Of a stretch of DNA of 64,000 nucleotides, positions 22,247 to 34,679 are shown piece after piece (within the stretch, counting starts at the first letter, position 1; each line of letters opens with the position of its first letter). The notes beneath the pieces were generated by a model. That model was given only the letters and a program-made list of their open reading frames with translations, was not told the DNA's origin and searched no databases. Made by a program: the position numbers and the translations under genes. The DNA is from Periplaneta americana (lineage: Eukaryota; Arthropoda; Insecta; Blattodea; Blattidae), in the NCBI RefSeq assembly GCF_040183065.1, contig NC_091119.1, positions 101,427,774 through 101,491,773 on the forward strand, written 5' to 3'.

Positions 22247-22589
22247 ACATACGTCATAACATGAAGCAGCTGGTTATCTTCATATTTCATTAATCGAATT
22301 AGGTTATGTTTGTCTCTTTAATCAAAATGTACTTTGAGGTAGGTTATGAAGCAAATACTTGTAGTACAGAGAAAAACATTTATCGAAATCCGAGGTAGAA
22401 ACCTGTTATTTGGCAGAGGACCTGCTTGGCACTAGTGCAAGGTGTGGGCGCAGATACATGGACACTGGTGTTTTCAAATCAGTTGCAAGTAATATTATGC
22501 CGGTAGTGAGAGTTGAAGCTATTTTTCTTGAAAGGATGTTCTGTTCAGTGCATTCTGTGGTAATGCCATATTCGTTACATGAAAGTGGA

Positions 22590-22900
22590 TCTGTACAATA
22601 CATACATACATACGGAAAAGAAAATCCTGTGCAGTAACAAGACGAAAATTTCAAGTAAAATTTTCTGACAGTCCTGTGTCTAGTACCTATATAATAAGAA
22701 CAGCACTCTATAAAGTATTTATGCGGTTCATAAAAGAAAAAAAAAAAACATAGAAAATGGCATATTCTTACAGAAGAAAAATTAGAAGAGATTGGCGAAA
22801 GACTAGAAAACATCCTTAAAAAATGTCAGGTGTTTGGCGCAGACTGGAATAAGCAAGTGTTCTGCTGGTAGAGAACAAATTTACCTAAATTAAAGCCATA
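22590..22900 (+). pseudogene. Tc1/mariner transposase N-terminal HTH fragment
   Basis: Broken frames read TYIRKRKSCAVTRRKFQVKF and then ILTEEKLEEIGERLENILKK, which match the helix-turn-helix region of a common arthropod Tc1/mariner-like transposase in order and spacing. The catalytic part is absent. The rest of 22260-23230 is unrecognised. Confidence 0.5.
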
Positions 22901-23460
22901 CAGAATTCCCGAAGTCCAAGAGTTAAGACCCTATTAAAAGAGACTAAATTCTTGTACTTGGATCTTGCAGAGTCAATTCAGGAGAAATCTATCCAATTTT
23001 TTTCTCTAAAACCCACACACCAGAAACGAACTTACAGACTACATAAGAGCTGTTATAGAGTCAGTCAGTGTCGAAGAACCTGTGAAAGTGAATAATGAGA
23101 ACATAAAAAGATGTGAACAATGCATTGCAGCAAATGGGGGACATTTTTAGCAACGAATGTGAGCTAGATAATTTAAAATTCTACAACTGTTATTGTAATT
23201 AGTGTCGTATTAGTGAGCGGGATATGGGCACAAGTCTCAGGGTAACCAAGCCATAGCTTGGCACCGCTTATTTTCGGATCATGATAAATGCTCCTCACTG
23301 TATATTTCTTTAGATGTTACTAGCAGTAACTCTCCTTTACCCACAGAGACCTCCAGTTTCAAAAGTTAAGAATATTTTAATACAAACTAGTGAAGAAGAA
23401 GATTTTGGCATACAGGGACAACGATCTGCAATAGCTACTAATTTATTTTGTGGACAGCCA

Positions 23461-23760
23461 AGGTAAGCACATGATGAAGAGAGAGTGGAATGGAGAAAAA
23501 TTCTCTCCGGCACCGAGATTTGAACCCGGGTTTTCAGCTCTATGTGCTGACGCTCTATCCACTAAGCCACACTGGATTCCCATTCCGATGCCGGACAGAA
23601 TCCTCTTAGTTTAAGTTCCACCTCTTAGGTTCTCTCTAGTGGCCAACCCTCATGCACTGTGTCACAGATGTGTGACATGGTATCATGTACACACAGTGTG
23701 CAGAGGTGCACTCTTATGAGTGACTAAGCAGCCAGCATCCGACGGAATAAGCGCCATCTT
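23461..23760 (-). repeat. tRNA-like repeat, family D (minus orientation)
   Basis: Minus strand: TGGCTTAGTGGATAGAGCG A box, GGGTTCAAATCTCGG B box, then GGAGAGAATTTTTCTCCATT. The unit matches 21255-21400 in reverse and extends further to about 23760. It abuts the palindrome at 23794. Confidence 0.6.
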
Positions 23761-23793
23761 TTAAATCACATTGATTATTTTTCGCATATCATA

Positions 23794-24057
23794 TATTACG
23801 ATGTACCGAAGTACATATGATATTTCCATGCAGAAATTGTGCGTCATCATATGATGAAGAGAGAGTGGAATGGAGAAAAATTCTCTCTGGCACTGAATCT
23901 CGTGCGGCTTAGTGGATAGAGTGTCAGCACGTAAAGCTGAAAACCCAGGTTCAAATCTCGGTACCAGAGAGAGTTTTTCTCCATTCCACTCTTCATCATA
24001 TGATGACGCAGAATTTCTGCATGGAAATATCATATGTACTTCGGTACATCGTAATAC
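23794..24057. repeat. 264-bp palindrome with a tRNA-like core
   Basis: TATTACGATGTACCGAAGTA at 23794 is mirrored by TACTTCGGTACATCGTAATA ending at 24057, and arms of about 90-100 bp run inward through CATCATATGATGA and AATGGAGAAAAATTCTCTC. The centre holds a plus-strand tRNA-like head (GGCTTAGTGGATAGAG, GGTTCAAATCTC). It can be read as a family D element with an inverted second copy of its own body attached to its head. Ends abut AT-rich DNA with no clear duplication. Confidence 0.8.
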
Positions 24058-24330
24058 AAGGTAAGCATGCCTAAATCTGAATTTAGGGAAAATGGAAATT
24101 CCTCTATACTCTTAAATTGTACTAGACGAAACAAGGAATAGTACAGGGCGAGCCATACAAACATTTATCATTTTAATCACTAATAACATTGACCAAAAAA
24201 CAACACATAGGTGCAACCGTAGACCACTTAAGTTCAACATTGCCCTGAATTGAACAGTAACTATGTTGATGTCTTCCATCTATAGCCAAACACAATAAGT
24301 ACCTATATCTATTAAATTAAGAAAAATTTG

Positions 24331-24408
24331 TTCCAGCACCAGGAATCGAACCCGGGACCTCTCAGCTCTGCGCGCTGAGCGCTCTTTCCAACTGAGCTAT
24401 GCCAGGAC
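24331..24408 (-). pseudogene. tRNA-like element (family D)
   Basis: On the minus strand TAGCTCAGTTGGAAAGAGC and GGGTTCGATTCCTGG are perfect A and B boxes. The anticodon arm pairs CTCAGC with GCTGAG, but the loop GCGCAGA lacks the universal U33, and the acceptor stem pairs poorly. The downstream GGAACAAATTTTTC is the family hallmark. It is probably not a functional tRNA. Confidence 0.6.
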
Positions 24409-24460
24409 ACGATCCATGGTGCCGGCCGAACTCTTCTCATTCATATTATCAATAGAGACC

Positions 24461-24670
24461 TCATATATGAATATACATGTATACAATAAGTACCTGTCGC
24501 ACCATATTCTGTGACATTTTTCGAAATGTATCCTCGTGAATGTTATCTTCGTCCATAAACCACATTATGGACAGAATGTCTGGGCTTACAGTAAGAAAAG
24601 CCTGGAACCATTGACAATAACACACTCGCTGTTGCAAGTCTTGGTCCTTCAATTCCTGCATTACATGCAC
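24461..24670 (-). pseudogene. Tc1/mariner transposase fragment (first catalytic region)
   Basis: The minus frame reads QELKDQDLQQRVCYCQWFQA and then WFMDEDNIHEDTF, matching the 'qeLk-rDxqxRvxfCqWf ... fxDEaxFH' region before and at the first catalytic Asp in many Tc1/mariner-like transposases. The rest is missing. It lies upstream of a SINE family A copy. Confidence 0.55.
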
Positions 24671-24711
24671 TTTGTATGTTAGTAAACGCGATTTATTTGC
24701 TGCCCTATGAC

Positions 24712-24969
24712 TTTTTTTTATTTTAGTAGGTTATTTTACGACGCTTTATCAACATAAGGTTATTTAGCATCTGAATGTGATGAAGGTGATAATGCCAGTG
24801 AAATGAGTCCGGGGTCCAGCACCGAAAGTTACCCAGCATTTGCTCATATTGGGTTGAGGGAAAATCCCGGAAAAAACCTCAACCAGGTAACTTGTCCCGA
24901 CTGGGAATCAAACTCGGGCCACCTGGTTTCGCGGCCAGACACGCCGACCGTTACTCCACAAGTGTGGAC
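24712..24969 (-). mobile_element. SINE family A copy, 13-bp target duplication
   Basis: Head GTCCACACTTGTGGAG at the right, B-box-like GAGTTTGATTCCC (one change, CGA to TGA), the common body and the A-rich tail at the left. GCTGCCCTATGAC (24699-24711) and GCTGCTCTATGAC (24970-24982) form the duplication with one difference. Confidence 0.88.
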
Positions 24970-24999
24970 GCTGCTCTATGACATGTGCCATATGAGTAG

Positions 25000-25345
25000 C
25001 CTGTCTTCTGGCTTAATCAGCGCAACAAAGATAATTTTTTGGATGAATTTGGTCAAAACGTCAGAGAACTCATCACTTAAACTGCAGTATTTGAGAAAAA
25101 CAGGCCTAGAATATATATTTTCAAGTGTTGAGACAGTGTTGCTATCATTGAATCTCATTTTACTGTGCATCAACTGTTCAAGTGAAAGGTCATTTTCAGT
25201 CCTAAAAAGGATAAAACAATTGATTTCGAGGTAGCGTCTCATAGGAGAAACTGTCTCTCTTACAGTTAGTCTTCTGTGTATTGTAAATGATTTAATGAAA
25301 GCACTGGACTTCAAACATTTATCTGTTAAGTAACGAATTCTTCAA
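25000..25345 (+). pseudogene. hAT transposase C-terminal fragment
   Basis: The plus frame ends with LCINCSSERSFSVLKRIKQL and, after a stop, VSLLCIVNDLMKALDF, matching the hAT dimerisation domain (ERSFS-xLkriK ... LsIexdl). Only about 110 codons survive. Confidence 0.65.
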
Positions 25346-25479
25346 AAATAAGTAAATACTCGTACATCATGGAAAAACATAATTCTGGGTGAGTTCTTGT
25401 TGTTACTGTTATTGTTGCTGTTCAGATGAGAAAGAGAGGAATGGGATGAGAAAGAGGATGATGATAATGTTGCTAGGCA

Positions 25480-25613
25480 AATCAAGCTTTCAGATATAAC
25501 TCCCCGTAAAGTTGATTTGAATAATTTTGAGGGAAAAATTGTTCGGGGCCGGGCATCGAACCCGGGACCTTTGGTTAAACGTACCAACCTCTACCAACTG
25601 AGCTACCCGGGAA
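25480..25613 (-). repeat. tRNA-like element (family D), first of two related blocks
   Basis: The minus-strand core 25541-25613 has TAGCTCAGTTGGTAGAGG and CCCGGGTTCGATGCCCGG, a perfect T arm and an anticodon stem TTGGT/ACCAA with loop ACGTTTA (no U33). The following GAACAATTTTTCCCTCAAAA and the 25480-25540 flank recur at 25748-25808. Confidence 0.65.
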
Positions 25614-25747
25614 CTTTACCCGACACTGATCCAACTTTTCCCTCTATAGCCACAGACCTCAAAGTGGGCTGACAACCGTTAAGCAACCAACATTGAGTGC
25701 ACAGTAACTCTGTGTGACTTAAATTGTGGTTTTCTGTTAACGAACAG

Positions 25748-25945
25748 TGATCAAGCTTTCAGGTATAACTCCCTGTAAAGTTGACTTCAATAATTTTGAG
25801 GGAAAAATTGTTCCGGGGCAGGGCATCGAACCCGGGACCTTTGGTTAAACGTACCAACATACATAATGCATGTGGTGGAGTTTAAACAAAGGTCCCGGGT
25901 TCGATGCCCGGCCCCGGAACAATTTGTCCCTCAAAATTATTCAAT
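25748..25945. repeat. palindrome of two tRNA-like 3' halves (family D)
   Basis: A minus-oriented half (about 25794-25857) runs from the downstream AATTGTTCC motif through the B box to the anticodon arm, where it meets a plus-oriented half (about 25885-25930) running back out through GGTCCCGGGTTCGATGCCCG to GGAACAATT. Both A boxes are missing. The left flank repeats that of 25480-25540. Confidence 0.7.
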
Positions 25946-26079
25946 GATGTTAGGGTTACTTTGTTCCGTCAGCTCATTAGTTATGTTTAAATATAAAATA
26001 TGTCTAGTTGTCATGTGTGAAAAGAAGGTGCCTCATGAAAAAAATTATGCTCCAGGCCTATAAAACTGTAAATCAGGCC

Positions 26080-26600
26080 CTGCTGTCAAGGACCAAGAAG
26101 ATGATAATCCAAATCCGGACTGTAAGAAGGATGAGAAAGAACGGACCATCTTATTTTTGCAACTGCTTTCCTTGTATGCAAATTGATGTGAGGTCTTGCA
26201 TTATAATGGAGGAGATGGATGTCATTCAAATTTCTGTCGAGTTGAACTCTGCAAATGTAATTTTTCAACTTGTTTAGTGTTTCCACATATTGTTGTGAGC
26301 TAACTGTATGTTTCTTTCCATAAAATTTACAAGGAGTACTCCATATTTGTCCCAGAACACAGTTGCCATAACTTTACCAACTATATCTTCACCTCAGGCT
26401 CATAATGGTGGACCCAGTTTCATCTCCTGTAATGATGCGTGACAGAAAAATATCTCCTCATTTGCATAATACTTCAAACAAATGTCTTTCTGGACCTGTC
26501 AACATTTTCTATATCCACCAGGAGCAAACCTTTCTGTAACCAAGCTTCATATAATGATGGCTATCAAAGCTGTTTTCTTATGCTTACTGCATCACATAGC
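26080..26600 (-). pseudogene. mariner transposase fragment
   Basis: Minus-strand frames from 26600 to 26086 read RIITGDETGS (first catalytic region), SYGNCVLGQIW, VSSQQYVETLNKLKNYICRV, LLHYNARPH (second region; catalytic Asp replaced by Tyr) and HPSYSPDLDYHLLGP (third region). This order is that of mariner DD34D transposases. Stops and a missing Asp show it is dead. The N-terminal HTH is not seen. Confidence 0.7.
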
Positions 26601-26849
26601 TCTTTGATTTATAGAGATATTGAAAACATCCACCATCTTTAACAGCTACTGTTTTGCTTTTATGTGATACATTGCATAGTTGTTCCATGTGCTGAAACTT
26701 AAGACATCTTGTGGCTACTAAATGAAATTCGCAACATTATGGGTTGCCAGGTTTGCAAGACAAAAAAAAGAGGAGGCATCACTTTTGTACCAACCCACAT
26801 AGGTACTATGCCTGGTTCGAGAAAGAATCAATTTCATCTGGGACTCTTC

Positions 26850-27680
26850 AAAAAGGTTCAGCATCTTTAAGAAGCTTCAAAGCGATGTAGATGATGGACC
26901 ATCAAAGAATTTGCATCCTTTATGTCTAACTCAGTGGACAGTCTGATTTCATTCTCTGTCATCAATTATTTCCAATTACAAGAATTCCCTAAACTTAATG
27001 AAGGACTAAGTAGAATCAGAAAAATCGGATGCTGGTGGAAAAACCAATAATTTTATCACTCAAATAACAACTTTAGATTTTTTCTTCCATCTTTCTCTAT
27101 TTTGTAAGGTTTCGACCACTACTTCCGACACTACACTTCAAGCACAATCATTTTACTTCCAGCAGGCCACAGAAATGATCTCAACATTGCTTCAACTTTT
27201 AAAAGTACTCAGAACGCAGTATAAAACTTTCTTGGACATCTTCAATGACAAATCAGAGAGTCTGTTTCACAGCCGACTAAACCAAGAAAAAGAATTCCCC
27301 ACCGAATAGATAATGCAGAAAACAGAAACGTTTTTCCTTCCAACACCCCAGAAGACTACTGCCAAGTTTTCAATGAAGTTGTTGATATGATCATAGTGTG
27401 TTACGACCTGATTCAAGTCTGAATACTTCCATTGTTGTTGAAATTCGTTTAATATCTACTAACAATCCCTATACCAACTTCTACAGCAGAAAAGTCATTT
27501 TCGAGTCTGAGAAGACTGAAAACCATCTCCATGAGATCAACAATACTCAGATGTGCTTAAACCACCTTGCAATCTTGAATGTTCATTGCGAGGAGTCCAA
27601 CTCCTTGAACATGAAATCTGTAGCTAATGACTACACATCTAGCACAGAAATATGTAAGTCAACTTTAGCTGTAAAAATGT
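26850..27680 (+). pseudogene. hAT transposase relic
   Basis: Plus frames include HPLCLTQWTV near 26918 (family: LCxTRW), a helical stretch with QATEMISTLLQLLK, and at the end SRKVIFESEKTENHLHEINN then LNHLAILNVHCEE, recognisable as the hAT C-terminal dimerisation region (ERSFSxLRRLKTxLRSTM...LNHLAILNVH). The ERSFS motif is degraded and many stops are present. Confidence 0.55.
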
Positions 27681-28040
27681 AAACTAAATTTTATTTACGA
27701 ACAAATGAGTGTATACTTTATTATATCAACATAGGTCTGCAGTGGTGTAATATTATCAAGCAATTGAAGCAAATGGCAAAATGTTTATTCATTGCCCACT
27801 TATTTCTTTCAGTATTTCCTATTAACAAGACTATGGAGAAACTGAAAACCAGCCGAAGTGGATAGGATCAATGCTTATCTAGCTCCCTTCCTCCTAACAT
27901 TTTCAAGTTAGTGGTCCTGTGCTCTCGAAAACTGAAAGAGAAATTTGGACCTAAAATTAAATAACTTTTTAGTAAAAAGATATTCCATTCAATGTCACGG
28001 TCAATGTGAGTTATCCCAGCAATCTGATATAAAATTATGT

Positions 28041-28305
28041 TGTTGTTGTTGTTTGTTGTTGTTGTTTCCTAATGCCAGGTGTTTGACAATAAAGTCATTT
28101 GACCTCTTGCACTCCAATATTTTTCAAAGATATTATCATGACCAGCCACTGAAGCACAGATTTTGAGGTGTTCCGAATCCATTTCTTGGTATGAGTTGCA
28201 CAATGGGCAGTTAGGGGACTGATATATTCCAATTCTATGAAGATGTTTGGCCAAACAATCATGGCCTGTTGCCAATCTAAATGCAGCTACAGACGATTTT
28301 CGTGG
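28041..28305 (-). mobile_element. 5'-truncated RNase H-type LINE, 11-bp target duplication
   Basis: The minus frame reads RKSSVAAFRLATGHDCLAKH and continues with CPLC and EHLKICAS, nearly identical to 22000-22232. The stop TAG is followed at once by an AAC-rich tail (GTTGTT repeats on the plus strand, 28041-28067). TAAAATTATGT flanks it at 28030-28040 and 28306-28316. Confidence 0.88.
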
Positions 28306-29048
28306 TAAAATTATGTGAGAAGATGGTTAAAAGATGTATTTACCCTAGATGTTAAGAAAGACTCACAGCTCCCTCTGGATTCATAGATACATCATTTCTA
28401 CTGACAAAGAAATAAAGAATATAATGTATTGGTAATTTCATTATGAAACCCAAATCATTCAATCTGTCTAGTATATTTTCACAGACAATTTTGTGTCTGA
28501 AATACTGTTTTAGCAGGGGTAGAGTTACTCGCATCCGTAGCATCCTTAAGCTACATGTGCCCCCTGGATGGTGCCAAATGAGTGTAACGGAATATTAATT
28601 TGATACTCTGGCTGGAATATATGATTTAGTCTGCCAATAGTCTTCCATTCTTGACGGAAGCATAATCTGCATTCAGAGAGGTTACCTGCCTAACCCTGAG
28701 GCTAGGCTGGGTATCAGCAAATACTCTACAATGATAATACTGTAAAAGTGGCGAATGACTCGCCAGTGCAATCTAGCGGCAGGGATTGTAGGCAGCGAGG
28801 ATGACGTGACGAATGGCGTGTTGAACTGTGATATGAGCTTTGTTATTCAAGAAACATATGATGTCCTAAGGATTATTCTCATTATAGTTGTAGCCTACAC
28901 AATGTCAGTTAAATGTGGAAATGTTTGTTCTATGTTTTGTAAAAACTATGCCTAGTAAAATATGCTAGATCTTTCTTCAGATTTCCAGAAGATAGAGATT
29001 GGGAGTAGTAATGTAATCACCAGTAGAATATTACTTTTCTGTTACAAG

Positions 29049-29072
29049 ATGATGATTATGATGATGATGATG

Positions 29073-29122
<50 letters not shown>
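29049..29122. repeat. (ATG)n/(ATT)n trinucleotide microsatellite
   Basis: GATGAT units grade into about 18 ATT units and then ACT units, a compound trinucleotide array. It generates a spurious poly-isoleucine frame. Confidence 0.92.
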
Positions 29123-29199
29123 TACTACTACTGCTTCTACTACCGGTACTACAGTTATTTGCTTTCGTCTTTTAGGTGTGCCATGCTCATATAGGTAAA

Positions 29200-31930
29200 T
29201 AAACGTAGACAGACTTTAGTGAGGTTTAATAGGGCGCGTCAGCTACTATCGCTATTTGCGTCCTTATCTAAACTTCTTTAAAAAACAAAACACAAACAAT
29301 ATCATAAGGAAAATGAGAGCACTAATTAAAAACGCTATCAACAGTTCTAGACGAAAAGTTTAAAATTAGAGGGATAGAATATATTATGCACAAAAAACAA
29401 AAAATATACTCAGATCACTTTTGATTATCGGACTTCAATAACCATAATTCGAAACATTAGGGGTAAGTAAAAATAGAGTGTAATGAATTGGAAAAGTATA
29501 CCGAAGTTTGAAATCAGTCGTAGGACTGTAAATTTTTAATACCTTGTTTTTAATAACAGACTGAAGATAATAGTTATTCCTTCACTGAATTTAACAGCTC
29601 CTACTTCTGAAAATATGAGTCAAAATCAAAGCACAATGAAAGAATCGCGAAGATCCCAAATAAACACATTAGATCTTCCATCGAGGAAGCTGCGGGTTTT
29701 CTGATATTAGACAGAAACAACAGACCATACTCCTCCATCGTGTAATGAGATAGTACAGTAGCAATGACATATTCTCTGTGTTAACTGAAACTTACTAAAC
29801 TGCATAAATCTACTTTACATTGTTGATATAAAACACAATTTCTTTATAGCCTAGTTTCTCCATATAGAAAATTGAAAGTCTTTACATTTTTTATTCAAAA
29901 AGTGTGTCTTGGGATGTGTAACATAAAAATGTGAATTGTTGATTTTGTGAAGAAAGTGGACTCATGCTTTTTAATAATAAGTGATTCAGGTAGTTATTCG
30001 ACAAATAATTTGCCTTGTCCTATATTTTAAAGGCATTATTAATATTTCACTAAATTAAGATCATTTTTTTTATGATGCAAGAAATCCTGGCTCAAGAGGA
30101 AATAACAGCTCTAAACACAGTCCAAATGCCGATTTAATTAAAATTGTTGAAGATGATGAATTCATTAGTCACAAGTGTGCTTAAAAAAAGGAAATGGAGA
30201 AACTATATTCCAGTTATGATAAAAGTTATGCCGCAACGTTCTATTAATGTTCACCTCAAGACAAAAGATTTCTAAGAAGAAAATTATGTTTACCAACAGA
30301 TCTCTCAACAATTGACTTCATGAATTTGGTATAGGCCCGGTATAAATTGCACCATTCTACAATTAATTATTAAAAATAAAATCCGATATTGTACCATTGA
30401 ATGAAAATGTTGTAACTATTATTGTTGAAGAAGGAAAACATTACTTATAATGCTAAAACAGACACTTTGAGGGATTCAATGAATTAGGCATAGATAGGCC
30501 TAATCAACAAACTTCAACTGACTTAAAAATTTCAGAAGTACCATTTGCAAACCAAGCACTGGTTTTCATTATTCGAGGAATGTGCAAAATTTTAAAGCAA
30601 AGTACGTAGGCATATAAGTTATTTTCTATCAAAAGTTACAATGCCTGCAGAAATTTTAAAATCACATCTGCTTCATGTAAAAGATAAAATATAAAATACA
30701 GACTTTATCCCTAAAGCAGCGACTGTGCCAGTATCTTCAGTGACTAATATTTCAATGTGCTAATAAATTGTTACATAAAAAATTAAATAGATAACCATTA
30801 GCCAAGGAACGAAATATGCAATTTATGAAAGTTTCTAAAGTAATGCACATCTCAATCATAATTACATTTGAAAATACGAGAATTGTTTCATTCCATTTCT
30901 ATTCCAATAACTTTGTAACTTCTTATTAATTTAAAATGTTGTGAATCTTATGATTCTAAATAAAACTGTTGATTTGCATTTTTTTAATTGACACCAAATT
31001 AACACTTCTCCGTTTTTCCTCGTGTAACCTAGCACGCCGCAAGGAGTGTATAAACAATCCAAGCTGCTAGATAGCAACACAGTCACTTTTCACCGCCTCT
31101 TGCAATGCTAAACAGGCAAGCTTTCCAGTATTATTGTTATAGAGTATTTGGTATCAGTTGAAAACATTGATTCCAATAACTTGATTGAACATGACAGAGT
31201 GATTTTCGTGTTTTATGTCACATAGGTGAAGGAGAGTATTTGGTTTTTATTAACTTTCAATCCATCTACAATCTATATCTAATAATTTGTTTCTCCTTTC
31301 ATTTGGTGCCAAACATTAAATTTTCGGTAAATCATCTTGGGCCGACTGAACAATTTGCAGATAAATTTAACTTGTGTGAATCTTGTACAATATTATTGTC
31401 ATCTTTCTGATATTCTGACTCAGGCATCATTTTGTAATGACTATTGTACTAGTTCCCAGTACTGTGTACATTCGAAGAATTAATGTTCCGAGAGTTAAGA
31501 CAGTTTTTTCGTTGTTATTATGATTATAATATCATCTCTGTTTATTATTTCAATACCATAAAACAGCCACGACCTTTAATATTGTATTGATTCACTTCTA
31601 TCAGTTAACATAAATATTAGTTAATACATTTAATTTTAATTCTAACTGAGCCTCTTGTGTGGGTCAGTCCAGCTATCAATCTGTTGTAGTTAGCCTTGGT
31701 TGCGTATCTAAGTCTACATCAAGGGTGTACACAAGGGGGGTGGGGGTTACCGGGTTTGAATCTCCCCTCCTTGAACTTAAAAAAAAGAATTACATATAGA
31801 GATTTGAGTATTTTTTTTATCCACAATCGTTTTCCCTTCTCTAATTTTTCACTGTCAGAGTAACAAAATCTACATCGACATAAGGCATAGTCCTCCTACC
31901 CATCCTTCAATATAATCCCTATGTTTGATG
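29200..31930. other. 2.7 kb AT-rich intergenic, nothing recognised
   Basis: Both strands were read for transposase, reverse transcriptase, SINE and inverted-repeat signals without a convincing match. Confidence 0.4.
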
Positions 31931-31936
31931 CTGCGG

Positions 31937-32743
<807 letters not shown>

Positions 32744-33340
32744 TTTATTAGCCTTAAGAAATACAATGATTTCATGGCATCGTCAGAGTGAATACATAAT
32801 AAATATGCGGTTACATACATGTTATTCCGACATACAAGATGTCTACAATAATATACAAATAATATACAATCAACACATTCAGTAATGAAGTCAATTCTCC
32901 ACAGTTTTCTTCAGACCATTACCTGTACAAGGTTCTTGGTTTCCTTATCTTCTTGGGCAGTCTCACCCCAGACATGAATCAGATAGAAAAGAAGAGCAGT
33001 AAACACAAAAGGAGATACTAACTACTGTAAGCTAAATTTGGAGTGCTAAACTAAGATACTCATTGACAGTAAAAGGCATGTGGAAAAGTAAAATATGTCT
33101 CACTGACTTTTTAAATCTAGCATAGCTAAGGGCTTTAGTTTCAACAGGGAGTTTGTTGTAAAGTCTTATCCCTGTATGTGATAAGCTATTGAGACTTTTG
33201 GATAACCTATGATGATTAAAATGTAAATTATTGCATATTCTTGTGCTGTAGTTGTGATAATCAGAGTTTATTTTAAAACTATCATAATTTTGGTGGATGA
33301 AACAGACTGTTTCAAGAATGTAAATACAAGGTAGGGGCAA
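32744..33340 (-). pseudogene. non-LTR retrotransposon 3' end (Jockey/CR1-like RT C terminus)
   Basis: The minus frame 33340-33032 reads YILETVCFIHQNYDSFKINS and, after a linker, HTGIRLYNKLPVETKALSYA, RFKKSVRHILL and NEYLSLAL, the C-terminal module typical of arthropod Jockey/CR1-type reverse transcriptases. The 3' UTR runs to about 32744, where GCTAATAAATATC passes straight into the (TATC)n array: an AATAAA signal sits at the junction. It is 5'-truncated before the catalytic palm. Confidence 0.7.
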
Positions 33341-33396
33341 AATATCAAACTCTTCGAATTATAAAAATGCTATCTTTATTATAGAGAGACCTACCA

Positions 33397-33440
33397 TGTG
33401 CGCGTGCACACGCACACACGCACGCACGCACACACACAAA
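33397..33440. repeat. CA/CG-rich dinucleotide microsatellite
   Basis: Alternating GCGCGTGCACACGCACACAC units; purine-pyrimidine alternation makes it a Z-DNA-prone tract. Confidence 0.85.
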
Positions 33441-33904
33441 AAATCCACTGCAGAAAAAGGAGAAATGTCATAATTTTCTGAAAAATTAATTCGAGGTTCA
33501 ATATTATCATCAAAGGAAGATGAATATCATAAACTATAATACATACTTATGAAGTTTTGAAGAAGTGTTATACAACACAAAAATAGGTAATGTCATAAAA
33601 TCACGTGTTAACAGATATTTACTTTTAACTGGAACACAAACTATTCAACTTTCGAATTGATAAGCAACACCGACAAGAATAAAATAGAAAATTTCTCAAT
33701 ATCATTGTCGGAATCAGATTCCAAACTTTTAATATGGGCTTCACTATTTAATTCAGTTCTATTTCTTTAAAGAAACTTCCTCCTGTAGATTTTCGGATGT
33801 CTGATGCATTCATGCAAGAGGAGACATATTTGACTTCCATTGGAATACCAACTTGCTTTTTGAACAAAGTATATAGCAATGCAATCTGCATGGCATATTA
33901 TTAA

Positions 33905-34670
33905 GGGGAGTTGGTCATTATCGCATGCAAAATAATGGTAAAAATAGCCTATCTTCTAGCAGTCATAAATATAATAGTCTACTATTTATCAGTGGTCTTT
34001 CATTTTTGTTAGCTATGTGTGTATACATATTAAGCTTTAAAATGAAAAAGAATGGTGAGTCTAGAGTAAATCTGTATCCTTAAATTAATTTTTTTAATTA
34101 AGCACAATTTTTTTTATAAATTCACTACATGTCTGTGATTAGGTACACTCTATTCACTTATTATAATAAATATAGAATTGAAAATTTGACCACTTACTGC
34201 TAATAGATACTAAAACATACCCTACTAAAATTATTCATATATCTGAAATATTATGGGCATAGGGCTTATAGTAATCATCACCGTCAATAAATTTTAAAAA
34301 ATTGAAGATTAGTATAAGCTCTATGCCAATAATATTACAGATATTTTAATAATTTTAGTAGGGTATGTTTTAGTATCTGTTAGCAGTAAGTGGCCAAAAT
34401 TTTAATTCAATGTGTGCTATGATAAGTGAACAGAGTGTACCTAATCACAGGTATGTAGTGAATTTATATAAAACATATGTTTAAATTCAAAAATTAATTT
34501 AAGGGTAAGATTTACACTAGACTAACCATTCTTTTTCATTTTAAAGTTTAATGTGTATACATATATCACGAAAAAAATGAAATAGCTGTGATAAATAGTA
34601 TTACATTTATGACTGCTTGAAGATAAGCTATTTTTACCATTACTTTGCATGCGATAACGTCCAATTCCCC
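33905..34670. mobile_element. 766-bp near-perfect palindromic element flanked by TTAA
   Basis: The left end GGGGAGTTGGTCATTATCGC pairs with the right end GCGATAACGTCCAATTCCCC, and pairing continues with scattered mismatches through the whole length to a centre near 34290-34300. TTAA lies immediately outside both ends (33901-33904 and 34671-34674), the signature target of piggyBac-type elements. There is no transposase frame; the 79-codon minus frame at 34522-34761 is a by-product. It may be a fold-back MITE of piggyBac type, or a head-to-head dimer of one. Confidence 0.8.
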
Positions 34671-34679
34671 TTAATCTCC

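Noticed and set aside
24803-25234. 143-codon open frame spanning 24803-25234
   Set aside because: Its first half is antisense SINE sequence and its second half a hAT fragment; the fusion follows from the SINE insertion and has no gene-like organisation.
28962-29198. Frame with a poly-isoleucine run
   Set aside because: Translation of the (ATT)n tract.
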